Shown: positions 7,070 to 14,548, counted from the first letter of the stretch. The stretch is DNA of 15,273 nucleotides from Acidobacteriota bacterium (GCA_021801945.1 JAKABE010000036.1:1-15273), one strand, 5' to 3'. The notes: a model not told the origin generated them from the letters alone. Numbers and translations are program-made.

Positions 7070-7141
7070 AGCACTTGCTCTTGCTTCGGCCCGCATTCTT
7101 GTCAGACGGCGCGGTTCCCGGAAAAGCAAACAGTTTTCCTG

Positions 7142-8116
7142 CTATTGAATCTGTGGTACCTGGCTTAACATCTCCCGGGAAACGTCCCTGATTTGGGGAT
7201 TGACGTCCGAAGTCGAGACCGAATAGAGAACCTGGCGCACGCTGGTATCGGCCTCGACCGGCGCCAACAAATTGATGGCGTCGGAACGGATTGCCGGATC
7301 GGGGTCGTTCAGAAGGGCCTCAAGAACCACATCGCGTACGCGCATATCCTGAGCCACGTAAGGCTCGAGGCCATTGAGGGCCTGCTCGCGGACCTGAGCG
7401 TCCTTGTCGTAGCGCAAGGCAACCATGAGCGCATCGAGAATCCCCGAGGGTTGGCAACTGTCGCTGGCGCGGCACTCGGCGGCCATCAGCGCTACCGAAT
7501 CGCCACGCACGCGCGCGGATGGCGAATCTTGCGCAGCCAGCATCAGCAACTGCCGGATGGACGGGTCATTCAGCGGCCCCTCGATCTGCCGGTGCACCAC
7601 CTGGCTGTAACTCACATTCACGATTTTGCTGCCGGGCTGGCAGTCGATGCGCGAAACGCTGGATACGTCAGCCAGCTCCGATTGCGGTTCGGTTTTGACG
7701 ATGGCGGCGGCAGGCACGGATTCGGCTGCGCGCACAGCTCGATGCTGCGCCAACCTGTAACCGGCCAAGGTCCCCGCTCCGGCCCCAGCCACCACCAGCA
7801 GCAGTGCCGCGGCCGGCGAAGCTAGCAAGCCTGCGAAGCCCTTCCTCATGCGCAGGCCCAGCCGTTCGTGCCAGGTTCTAGGTGGCAGCGCGTCCAGTGC
7901 CTCGTCCAAGCGCAATCGGGCCCTCGCCACCAGGTTCGGTTCCGGCTCCAGCGCCGGGTGCGCATCCACCATTGCCTTTAGGGTGAGCACCTGTTCGCGT
8001 TCCTTCCGGCACCCGGAGCATGCAGCCAAATGCAGCTCCAGCTCCTGCTCTTTTTCGCTGGACATCTCTTCATAAGCCAGCGCTACGATCCATTCGTGTG
8101 CAAGTTCGCAATTCAT
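7142..8116 (-). CDS. Anti-sigma factor: zinc finger, one membrane helix, periplasmic HEAT repeats
   Basis: This 324-residue protein probably holds the neighbouring ECF sigma factor inactive at the membrane. The cytoplasmic N-terminus has the zinc-binding anti-sigma (ZAS) signature H-x3-C-x2-C: His29, Cys33, Cys36 in HLAACSGC, preceded by CELAHEWIVALAYEEM. One transmembrane helix lies at about 98-120 (SPAAALLLVVAGAGAGTLAG). The region beyond, predicted outside the membrane, carries a conserved-looking patch (IVNVSYSQVVHRQIEGPLND) and three or four HEAT-type helical repeats (about 183-320; LNDPSIRQLL, KDAQVREQALNGL, DPDPAIRSDAINLL, VNPQIRDVSREML). HEAT repeats commonly bind proteins, so they may be the sensor. 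AGGA (8124-8127) is seven bases before ATG 8116; a GTG at 8122 is too close to it. It follows the sigma gene by 127 bases on the same strand. Confidence 0.92.
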   Translation of the reverse strand: MNCELAHEWIVALAYEEMSSEKEQELELHLAACSGCRKEREQVLTLKAMVDAHPALEPEPNLVARARLRLDEALDALPPRTWHERLGLRMRKGFAGLLASPAAALLLVVAGAGAGTLAGYRLAQHRAVRAAESVPAAAIVKTEPQSELADVSSVSRIDCQPGSKIVNVSYSQVVHRQIEGPLNDPSIRQLLMLAAQDSPSARVRGDSVALMAAECRASDSCQPSGILDALMVALRYDKDAQVREQALNGLEPYVAQDMRVRDVVLEALLNDPDPAIRSDAINLLAPVEADTSVRQVLYSVSTSDVNPQIRDVSREMLSQVPQIQ

Positions 8117-8243
8117 ATTCACGTCCTACAGCCTCAAGAAATCAAAGATCAGTGCAACATTAAAAATCCAATACTGCCAAGTGCGAAGAACCCTTCGAAA
8201 ACCATACGGCCCAAAAATCTCCGGCCGGACAAACGATCTTTCC

Positions 8244-8987
8244 TTAGCGCAAGTCCGCCAATTGCGCCCGTAACTTCTTGGTAGCCCGGAAGAGTGTGTT
8301 TTTGGCGGTCTCTTCCGTGGTGTTCAACATCTCGCCGATGGTGCGCAGGCGCAGTCCCTGGTAGTGCTTCAGTTCGAAGACCATCCTTTCGCGGGGAGTG
8401 AGCTTTTCCAGCGCCGCCTGGATTTTGGCGCCCAGGAGCTTGCGGTCCAGCTCGCGGGCGGGGTTTGAAAACGAGCGGTTGTCGGAGACAGTCGCCAACA
8501 GGTCGATCTCATCTCCAGAGTGGTCCACGACCACCGCGTGGTCCTCTCGGCGGGTCTTACGGCGCCGCAACTGGTCCAGGCAAAGGTTGGTGACAATGCG
8601 ATAGATCCAGGTGTAAAACGAGCACTCGAAGCGGAAGTTTCCGATATAGCGAAAGGCTTTCAGAAAGGCTTCCTGGTAGATATCTTCGGCATCGTGTTCG
8701 GAGCCGGTCAGGTGGAGAGCTAAGCGCAGGACCTGGTGCTCATATTGGCGCACCAGGGCGTCAAAAGCCGCGCGTGAGCCGGCCTGCGCCTCGCGGATTA
8801 AGTCCGCTTCCGCCGCCCGCGCCTTCAGGCGCTCTTGCCCGCGGCTGGCTCCATCCCGATTCGCTCCACCCATCGCCCTCGTCGCAGCCATACCTGCTGA
8901 GGATTGTACCCTCCGCGCGTCTGGCCATGCGAAAGACGCGCTACCCGGAACCGGGAAAATGGGAGAACTCACTGCATCTGCCGCCAT
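8244..8987 (-). CDS. ECF-type RNA polymerase sigma factor (sigma-70 family, RpoE-like)
   Basis: This 247-residue protein directs RNA polymerase to alternative promoters, probably under control of the membrane anti-sigma encoded next. Sigma region 2 spans about 73-145: AFDALVRQYEHQVLRLAL, then DAEDIYQEAFLKAFRYI and the -10 binding segment FYTWIYRIVTNLCLDQLRRRK. A charged linker (146-180) follows, then region 4 (about 184-240) with LTPRERMVFELKHYQGL and the helix-turn-helix TIGEMLNTTEETAKNTLFRA. There is no SnoaL or other C-terminal extension. The chosen ATG (8987) has GGAG five bases upstream. It leaves an unusual, poorly ordered N-terminal tail of about 55 residues; a shorter start at 8891 would give a more typical ECF length but has a poor site. 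The function of the regulon is not readable here. Confidence 0.93.
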   Translation of the reverse strand: MAADAVSSPIFPVPGSASFAWPDARRVQSSAGMAATRAMGGANRDGASRGQERLKARAAEADLIREAQAGSRAAFDALVRQYEHQVLRLALHLTGSEHDAEDIYQEAFLKAFRYIGNFRFECSFYTWIYRIVTNLCLDQLRRRKTRREDHAVVVDHSGDEIDLLATVSDNRSFSNPARELDRKLLGAKIQAALEKLTPRERMVFELKHYQGLRLRTIGEMLNTTEETAKNTLFRATKKLRAQLADLR

Positions 8988-8992
8988 CGAAT

Positions 8993-8996
8993 CTCC
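8993..8996 (-). promoter_or_regulatory. Ribosome-binding site for the ECF sigma gene
   Basis: GGAG on the minus strand, five bases before ATG 8987. It supports the longer form of the sigma factor with its N-terminal tail. Confidence 0.5.
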
Positions 8997-9009
8997 ATTC
9001 CGGAGGATA

Positions 9010-9071
9010 GATAATGTGCGTACCTTGATAGACGTGCAGCATCCGCTTTGGTAATCCCATCCCACATTATC
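9010..9071. repeat. Widely spaced 9-bp inverted repeat in the divergent sigma/RNase H promoter region
   Basis: GATAATGTG (9010-9018) and CACATTATC (9063-9071) are perfect inverted copies separated by 44 bases. They lie between the start of the sigma gene (minus, 8987) and rnhA (plus, 9124). They could be operator half-sites or -10-like elements of divergent promoters. A 9-bp match of this kind can also occur by chance. Confidence 0.4.
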
Positions 9072-9123
9072 CAGCACGGCGAATCCGCCGGGTCCTGGCC
9101 GGCCCCCGGTAGACTAGAAAGCG

Positions 9124-9603
9124 ATGAACGAAGATTTGTTTCGAGGATTGCCGCCCGCCGGGGCGGCTGGAGATTGGTTTACCGCCCACTGCGACGGTGG
9201 GTCACGCGGCAATCCCGGACCCGCGGGCTACGGTGCGGTGATCGAGGATGCCGAGGGGCGCGTGGCGGCGCGGCTGAGCGAGTATCTGGGCCGCCAGACC
9301 AACAACCACGCCGAATACCGTGGGCTGCTGGCAGTGCTGGATTGGGCACTGGCGCATGGGGTGAAGCGTCTGCGAGTGGTTTCCGACTCGGAGCTCATGG
9401 TCAGGCAGATGCAGGGCCGCTACAAGGTGAAGAATCCCGGTTTGCGGCCGCTGTGGGAAGAGGCTCAACGGCGCACGGCCCTCCTCGACCGCTTCGAGAT
9501 GAACCATACCTTGCGCGGCGGGAATGCTGAGGCTGACCGGTTGGCGAACCAGGCCATGGACGAGGGCACGAAACAGAGGTCTGCCAACGGGCGGGCCGGC
9601 TGA
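9124..9603 (+). CDS. rnhA: Ribonuclease HI family protein
   Basis: This 159-residue enzyme cleaves the RNA strand of RNA-DNA hybrids in the cytosol (primer and R-loop removal) using two metal ions. The four acidic active-site residues are visible: Asp24 in HCDGGSRGNPGPAGYG, Glu64 in NNHAEYRGLLA, Asp88 in VVSDSELMVRQ and Asp138 in GGNAEADRLAN. It lacks the basic-protrusion insert typical of E. coli RNase HI (QMQGRYKVKNPGLRPLW continues directly), as in the Bacillus/archaeal-type RNase HI group. Residues 1-17 are a short variable leader. The ATG at 9124 is preceded only by a weak purine stretch (AGAAAG). It is divergent from the sigma gene and stands alone in its transcription unit. Confidence 0.93.
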   Translation: MNEDLFRGLPPAGAAGDWFTAHCDGGSRGNPGPAGYGAVIEDAEGRVAARLSEYLGRQTNNHAEYRGLLAVLDWALAHGVKRLRVVSDSELMVRQMQGRYKVKNPGLRPLWEEAQRRTALLDRFEMNHTLRGGNAEADRLANQAMDEGTKQRSANGRAG

Positions 9604-9719
9604 AACGCGCCTGCACACAGAAAGCTTCGGGGCAGCTGTTCCCTGGGGTTATGCGCTATAGCAGGGACTCACCTCCTCGGCGCCAACTGCCTGACGAGTC
9701 CCTGGCGATGGAGGCACGC

Positions 9720-9743
9720 AGGTAGCTACACACGCTACTTTTT
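9720..9743 (+). terminator. Possible intrinsic terminator after RNase HI
   Basis: AGGTAGC (9720-9726) pairs with GCTACTT (9734-9740) with one G-U pair over a 7-base loop, and a T-run (9739-9743) follows. The stem is short and lies 117 bases after the rnhA stop, so the call is tentative. Confidence 0.4.
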
Positions 9744-9856
9744 CTAAGACAGAATCAACCATATGGTATCATTGAAGTTATGAGTTGTTATCATCGTAAA
9801 TTGGGTATGCAGCAATCCCACAATAAGTTGCACTACTCGCCAGTCCCCGCCATTTG

Positions 9857-9862
9857 TATAAT
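9857..9862 (+). promoter_or_regulatory. Candidate -10 element for the DUF4382 lipoprotein gene
   Basis: This is a perfect TATAAT about 100 bases before the ATG. No good -35 lies at 16-18 bases; the nearest TTGCAC (9828-9833) is 23 bases away, so either the promoter depends on an activator or the match is incidental. Confidence 0.4.
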
Positions 9863-9961
9863 TCCCGATCGAGACAACTCGCACACGAATGTCCGGTTCT
9901 AAGCGGACAGGTTCGCCTTGGTTTGACTTTCCTCGTTCACAAATCGCACCGGAGGACCACT

Positions 9962-11410
9962 ATGCGCAAAAACCCTGGAAAAGCTTCCCACCAAGGCGTC
10001 TGGCAACTGTTTCTTGTTCTCAGTTGCCTACTAGTAGCTGCCGTTGTCATAGTCGCATGCAGCAACGGGTCAACCTCGACCTCTGCTTCAGGCATGGGTA
10101 CCGTCACGACGACATTGAGCGACCCCGCAACCTGCCAAGCTCCCAACGGACCTTATTCCCACGTGTACGTCACGATCACCGATGTCAAGGCCAACATGAG
10201 CGCATCGGCTAATTCAAGCGACAGCGGCTGGGTGGATTTGACCCCCAATCTCTCCAAATCCCCGATGCAAGTGGATCTCCTGGGCCAGGCCAACAATCAT
10301 TGCTTCCTGGCGACGCTGGGAGACAACCTGCAGCTCCAGGCCGGCACGTACCAGCAGATTCGGCTGATCCTGGCCAGCAACACCGCGACCAGCGTATCGG
10401 GTAATATGTGCGGCAGCGCGAATAACTGTGTCGTGCTGGCCTCGAATAGCAGCGTGCACCCCATACAACTCTCCAGCGAAGCGCAGACCGGAATCAAGAT
10501 TCCCGCGGGACAGATTGATTCAGGAGGATTCACGGTGTCGGCGGGCAAGACCTCGGACCTGGACATCAATTTCAACACCTGCTCATCGCTCGTCGTGGAG
10601 GGCAACGGGCAATATCGGCTGAAACCGGTTCTGCATGCGGGTGAAGTCAGCACCACTTCGACTTCGATTAATGGCACGGTGCTTGACGCTTCCACCGGCA
10701 ACCCCATCGACGGCACGGTATTGGTGGCTGTGGAGCAAAAGGATTCCACGGGGGTGGACCGCATCCAAATGTCCGCGCTGGCCGGCTCCAATGGCAGTTT
10801 CGTTTTCTGCCCGCTGCCCGCGGGAACCTATGACGTGGTCATCGTGGCAACCCGCAAAGACGGCGTGCTTTACCAGCCCGATATCGTAACCGGCGTGAGC
10901 GTGGGCGATACCGTGGGTACCGTGAAACTGAACCTGCCCACGGTGACTGCCACAAGCGCGGTGAATCTGAGCGGTCAGGTCACGGCGCAGAATAGCTCCA
11001 TGACCGGTACGGTGGCGGATGCGGAGTTGAGTGCGCTGGAGACGATCAATTCCAACACCTATACCATTCCTCTGGCGCCAACTTCCACGCAGAGCGCGTC
11101 TACGCTGTCCGTGGAGACGGCTGCTTCCACCGGCACCGTTACCTGCCCCAACGGCACGTACTGCGCGAATTACACCATGATGGAAGCCTCGGGCGGCGCA
11201 AGCGTTGGCGCCTGGGCCTCCAGCGGTGTCACATTCACGGCAAACGCCAACCTGGCCAGTTACATCGTCGATGGATTGGCAATGGTCCCCGGCTCGGGCG
11301 GAACGCCGGACTGCAGCCCGTCGGAGGTGAAGACCTCGGCGACGGCGTTGACGGGCGCAGGTCCGTATAACGTAACGGGCTTGAACCTGGCCTTCAAGGG
11401 TTGCCAGTAA
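9962..11410 (+). CDS. Lipoprotein with DUF4382 and carboxypeptidase-regulatory-like domains
   Basis: This 482-residue exported lipoprotein starts at ATG 9962, set by GGAGGA (9951-9956). The signal helix (14-31) ends in a lipobox-like VIVAC with Cys33 as the predicted lipid-modified residue. A Ser/Thr/Gly tether follows, then a DUF4382-type domain (about 46-227: GTVTTTLSDPATCQAP, HVYVTITDVKANMS, GTYQQIRLILASN, the Asp/Asn-rich SDLDINFNTCSS and YRLKPVLHAGEV). A carboxypeptidase-regulatory-like beta-sandwich comes next (about 235-325: INGTVLDASTGNPIDGTVLV, GSFVFCPLPAGTYDVVIVA). The C-terminal part (330-482) is Ser/Thr/Gly-rich and ends in Cys481-Gln. The mature chain has many cysteines, so disulfides are likely. 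The role is unknown; DUF4382 proteins are common surface lipoproteins in Acidobacteriota and Bacteroidota. It is a single gene with its own promoter region and a strong terminator. Confidence 0.92.
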   Translation: MRKNPGKASHQGVWQLFLVLSCLLVAAVVIVACSNGSTSTSASGMGTVTTTLSDPATCQAPNGPYSHVYVTITDVKANMSASANSSDSGWVDLTPNLSKSPMQVDLLGQANNHCFLATLGDNLQLQAGTYQQIRLILASNTATSVSGNMCGSANNCVVLASNSSVHPIQLSSEAQTGIKIPAGQIDSGGFTVSAGKTSDLDINFNTCSSLVVEGNGQYRLKPVLHAGEVSTTSTSINGTVLDASTGNPIDGTVLVAVEQKDSTGVDRIQMSALAGSNGSFVFCPLPAGTYDVVIVATRKDGVLYQPDIVTGVSVGDTVGTVKLNLPTVTATSAVNLSGQVTAQNSSMTGTVADAELSALETINSNTYTIPLAPTSTQSASTLSVETAASTGTVTCPNGTYCANYTMMEASGGASVGAWASSGVTFTANANLASYIVDGLAMVPGSGGTPDCSPSEVKTSATALTGAGPYNVTGLNLAFKGCQ

Positions 11411-11437
11411 AGGGTTCAGGCATTCAAGAAACACAAC

Positions 11438-11468
11438 GGGCCGGAGCTCCAGGCAGGAGCTCCGGCCC
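11438..11468. terminator. Strong bidirectional terminator hairpin
   Basis: GGGCCGGAGCTCC (11438-11450) and GGAGCTCCGGCCC (11456-11468) form a perfect 13-bp stem with a 5-base loop. It lies between the convergent lipoprotein and zwf genes. T-rich tails are present on both sides: TATTTT at 11475-11480 on the plus strand, and GTTGTGTTTCTTG read from 11437 down on the minus strand. Confidence 0.85.
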
Positions 11469-11491
11469 ACACTGTATTTTGGCCTCGTGGG

Positions 11492-13048
11492 CTACCGGCC
11501 CAGTTCGTTGCGCCAGGCGCGGCCATCCCGCTCCAGCAGGCGGTCGGCCGAGTCCGGTCCCCAGGAGCCGGCAAAGTAGTTGGGAAAAAGATCGGTGCCT
11601 AGCTCCGCCCACGCATCGAGGATGGGCATAAAGAGGCTCCAGGTAATCTCCACGCCGTCGCGGTGCAAAAACAAGGTTTGGTCGCCTAGCATGGCATCCA
11701 GAAGCAGCCGTTCGTATCCGTTGGCGCTGGATTTGCCAAAGGCTGTCTCGTAATCGAAATCCATGGTCACCGGGCAGACGGCCATGGCTGGCGAGGTGGG
11801 CACCTTGGCCCCAAAGCGCAGCGCGATCCCCTCGTCGGGCTGGATGCGGATGGTGAGCAGGTTGGGCAGAATGTCCTGACAAGGGCCACCCCCGCCCATA
11901 CGGTTGAAGATCAGCAGCGGTGGCTGCTTGAACTGAATGCTGATCTCCGTGGCCCGTTTCTTGAGCCGCTTGCCGGTGCGGAGATAAAACGGAACACCAG
12001 CCCACCGCCAATTCTCGATCTCCAGGCGCAAAGCTGCGAAGGTCTCCGCGGTGGACAGGGGATCGACGCGCTCCTCATCACGATAACCCACCACGTGCTG
12101 GCCGGCCATAATGCCCGGTCCATATTGTCCGCAGACTGCATTCTGAACCGGTATGGGATGAATCGCGCGCCATACTTTGTGCTTCTCTCTGCGTAGGCTG
12201 TCGGCCTCAAAACTCGAGGGCGGCTCCAGGCACATCATCGCCAGCAATTCCATCATGTGGTTCTGCATCACGTCGCGCAGCGCGCCGGCCTTTTCATAGA
12301 ACGGACCGCGGCCCTCGATGCCCAGCGTTTCGGCCACGGTGATCTGCACATGGTCGATGTAGTTGCGGTTCCACACCGGCTCAAAGATGCCGTTGGCGAA
12401 GCGGAAGACCAGCAAATTCTGGACGGTCTCTTTGCCCAGGTAATGGTCAATGCGGTAGACCTGGCTCTCAGGAAAGACGGCATTTACGCGCCGGTCCAGC
12501 TCGCGCGCCGAATCCAGGTCGTGGCCGAACGGTTTCTCAATCAAGACCTCTGCCACGCCGTGCTCTGTCTGCGCCATGCCTTGAGCGCCCAGACTCTCCA
12601 CGATTCCGGCAAAAAACTCCGAGGCCGTGGCGAGGTAAAAGAGCCGATTGCCTCCGATACCTTGCTCTTTGTCGATGCGATCCAGCTCTGCCTTGAGCCC
12701 GGCATAGGCCGCCGGATCGTCGAAGTTTAACTGGAAGTAACCGATGTGGCTGACAAACTCGTCCAGTTTGTCATCGTTCGGATCAGCCCCGCCGAACTCG
12801 ACGATTCCGGCGCGCATATCCTGGGCGAAGACCTCTCCCAAGGGCCGCCGCGCCACGCCCACAATCGCAAAACGATCCGGCAGCAGGTTGGCCTGCCGTA
12901 GATGAAACAGCGCAGGGAGCAGCTTGCGCCGGGTCAGATCGCCGGAAGCGCCGAAGATTACCAAAATCACGGGTTCGGGGATTCGCTCTTGGCCTTTGGG
13001 GACCTGGGAAAGATCCTCGGGCCTTACTCTCATTTGAATTGTCGCCAT
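11492..13048 (-). CDS. zwf: Glucose-6-phosphate 1-dehydrogenase
   Basis: This full-length 518-residue cytosolic enzyme oxidises glucose-6-phosphate to 6-phosphogluconolactone with NAD(P)+, the entry step of the oxidative pentose phosphate pathway. The coenzyme fold carries VIFGASGDLTRRKLLPAL (dinucleotide loop 33-38). EKPFG (171-175) and the substrate-binding RIDHYLGKE (199-207, His202) are intact. The catalytic His264 is in RDVMQNHMMELLAMM, by analogy to the human and Leuconostoc enzymes. The C-terminal domain has PFYLRTGKRL and the QP..L phosphate-contact region. The ATG at 13048 has GGAGGT (13059-13064) ten bases upstream. No gnd, pgl or edd/eda partner adjoins it here; it stands alone, bounded by the 11438-11468 terminator. 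Confidence 0.97.
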   Translation of the reverse strand: MATIQMRVRPEDLSQVPKGQERIPEPVILVIFGASGDLTRRKLLPALFHLRQANLLPDRFAIVGVARRPLGEVFAQDMRAGIVEFGGADPNDDKLDEFVSHIGYFQLNFDDPAAYAGLKAELDRIDKEQGIGGNRLFYLATASEFFAGIVESLGAQGMAQTEHGVAEVLIEKPFGHDLDSARELDRRVNAVFPESQVYRIDHYLGKETVQNLLVFRFANGIFEPVWNRNYIDHVQITVAETLGIEGRGPFYEKAGALRDVMQNHMMELLAMMCLEPPSSFEADSLRREKHKVWRAIHPIPVQNAVCGQYGPGIMAGQHVVGYRDEERVDPLSTAETFAALRLEIENWRWAGVPFYLRTGKRLKKRATEISIQFKQPPLLIFNRMGGGGPCQDILPNLLTIRIQPDEGIALRFGAKVPTSPAMAVCPVTMDFDYETAFGKSSANGYERLLLDAMLGDQTLFLHRDGVEITWSLFMPILDAWAELGTDLFPNYFAGSWGPDSADRLLERDGRAWRNELGR

Positions 13049-13624
13049 CTAAGGGTTTACCTCCAGGCCGGCAAGAACGAGCCGAGAGCCGACCGCTAAA
13101 ACTAAATTCAAAACTTGCAGATTAATTCACAACTTGCAGCTTACAGTGAGCCACCCGTCTCGGCGAAGCTGACTGCAACATGCAAGCACGCACGAAACAG
13201 AAACCCAATTGGCAGCCCATCGGGCGATAGCTTGTCTTGGGACCTTTTCCCCCGAAGATGATAGATGCCAATTCCCAGCACACTTTATTTGCGCTCAACA
13301 GAGAAAGATACGCACCTTGGCCCCAACCGTGTGCATGTGGTCTTGGAGAGGTGCTGGGACTACCGATTCGCGGCAGAGTGCGGTTTGGCAAAATCACCCT
13401 ACAAGAGTTGGATGCTGAAGGATCGCTTGGGGGTTCTTGGCTCTTTCCTTGCCGCGCCCAGGAGGCCGGAGCAGAGCGTTTGATCCCGTCCATGCAGATT
13501 TCAAAGGCAATGAAATGAGAGGCTAGCCCTGCGCTGCAAGGATCGACAGGCGGCGGGGGCGCTGAAGCTTTCCAGGATTGCCTCAATGGATTAGCGATGG
13601 CAGCGGGATTAACGATGGGAGCGA
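13049..13624. other. Intergenic region upstream of zwf
   Basis: Frames of 70-150 codons exist on both strands, but codon third positions are not biased like the true neighbours and no ribosome-binding site supports them. I see no credible gene. An AT-rich patch at 13095-13135, probably the zwf promoter region, contains AACTTGCAG twice in direct orientation (13112-13120 and 13131-13139, 19 bp apart). Confidence 0.5.
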
Positions 13625-14032
13625 CTACTTGCCGTCTTTGGTCGTGTCGGCGCCATCATCTTTCTCGCCCTCAACCGAGATACGCAGCGAGTGCAAAAAA
13701 TGCAAATCGTTCTGGGTGAAGGTTCCGCTTGCGGCGCCGTTTTCCGTTCCCTCTTCGGAGTCTGCGTTCCCCTTAGCCGCGACTTCGTTCAGTCCGATGG
13801 TGGCCTCGAGCATGAGCAGAACGTCGAAGCCGTACTTGCGGATGTCCTGTACCACTCCGGCGATCTGTTCGCTTTCGATCACCGACTCGTGGATGGCTTC
13901 GCCCAGTTGCTGAATGAGTTCACGCAGACGGGATGTCACAGCTTCCTCCAGGAGCGGCGGCCAGCGCGAAAAGAGGGCGCGGACAGCGGCCTGCAATCCC
14001 TTTACATTACTTCCACCGCCGCCGGAGTGCAA
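13625..14032 (-). CDS. Helical cytoplasmic protein of unknown function
   Basis: I do not recognise this protein of up to 135 residues. Strong GC bias at third codon positions through residues 25-135 supports real coding. A long helical region is visible (PPLLEEAVTSRLRELIQQLG, then EAIHESVIESEQIAGVVQDI and KYGFDVLLMLEATIGLN), probably amphipathic or coiled-coil. An acidic, Gly/Thr/Asn-rich tail (ADSEEGTENGAAS) and a closing charged segment ending in TTKDGK follow. No signal peptide, membrane segment or catalytic motif is present. No ATG or GTG start fits: the longest frame uses TTG at 14032, and another TTG lies at 13996, neither with a clear ribosome-binding site, so the N-terminus is uncertain. 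It diverges from the membrane protein gene at 14098. Confidence 0.7.
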   Translation of the reverse strand: MHSGGGGSNVKGLQAAVRALFSRWPPLLEEAVTSRLRELIQQLGEAIHESVIESEQIAGVVQDIRKYGFDVLLMLEATIGLNEVAAKGNADSEEGTENGAASGTFTQNDLHFLHSLRISVEGEKDDGADTTKDGK

Positions 14033-14097
14033 ATCGCAGAGCCATGCCGGTGAGAAGGAGCAATGCGCAATCCATCGCTGCTACCATCATAAGCGGG

Positions 14098-14520
14098 ATG
14101 AAGCCTGAAAAGATCGGGCGCACTCTGGGCATCGGCTTGCGCATAGCGGGGCGCGTGGCCGGACAATGCGTGGCGGGGCCTGCGCAGCCGGTGAGTCAAG
14201 CGCCAGGAAATCAGCGAGTTGTCAGCAACGCCGGGGCGAGCCGGACCGCCGGACAAAGAGCCGGGCAAGCGGGCGGCGGGGTGGTGCGCGGGATCGGCCG
14301 ATTCTTGCGCCCTTTTGGCCGCGTGGGCGGCATCATCTGGCTCGAGGTGGCCGGAGTCTTCTTCTTGCTGTTTGCGCTGGTCTTTGTGCGGGCGCTATGG
14401 ATGCACAGAGCCAGTTGGGCTCACGGCCCCGACCACGGTCAATTTTGGGGTTCGGCGGTAGTCCTACTGCTCTTTCTCTATCTGGGCCTTACTTCCTTCT
14501 GGAGGGCGTGGAGGAAGTAG
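14098..14520 (+). CDS. Small membrane protein with basic N-terminus and two transmembrane helices
   Basis: This protein of about 140 residues is not assignable to a named function. The first 75 residues are Gly/Ala/Arg/Gln-rich, basic and probably disordered or loosely membrane-bound. Transmembrane helices are predicted at about 77-99 (VGGIIWLEVAGVFFLLFALV) and 117-136 (FWGSAVVLLLFLYLGLTSFW), joined by a His-rich loop (MHRASWAHGPDHGQ). The start is uncertain: ATG 14098 is the usual-looking choice but has only AAGCGGG before it, while an in-frame ATG at 14044 would add 18 residues. A nine-codon frame (ATG 14063 to TAA 14092), following AAGGAG, ends five bases before 14098 and might couple translation. 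The gene is divergent from the helical protein at 13625-14032. Confidence 0.75.
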   Translation: MKPEKIGRTLGIGLRIAGRVAGQCVAGPAQPVSQAPGNQRVVSNAGASRTAGQRAGQAGGGVVRGIGRFLRPFGRVGGIIWLEVAGVFFLLFALVFVRALWMHRASWAHGPDHGQFWGSAVVLLLFLYLGLTSFWRAWRK

Positions 14521-14548
14521 GTGGCCAAGCCGCAAGGGCTGATCTTCT

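Larger units (their letters stand above)
9604..9961. other. Intergenic region with terminator-like hairpin and AT-rich promoter region
   Basis: No gene is seen in these 358 bases. They contain a 9-bp inverted repeat CAGGGACTC/GAGTCCCTG (9662-9670, 9696-9704), a short terminator-like hairpin (9720-9743), an AT-rich stretch (9739-9845) with the palindrome ACCATATGGT (9758-9767), TATCAT repeated 22 bp apart (9767-9772, 9789-9794), and a perfect TATAAT (9857-9862) upstream of the lipoprotein gene. Confidence 0.55.

Noticed and set aside
13122..13586. 154-codon minus-strand frame upstream of zwf
   Set aside because: Third-position bias is absent, there is no ribosome-binding site, and overlapping frames on the other strand are equally open. 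It is most likely non-coding.
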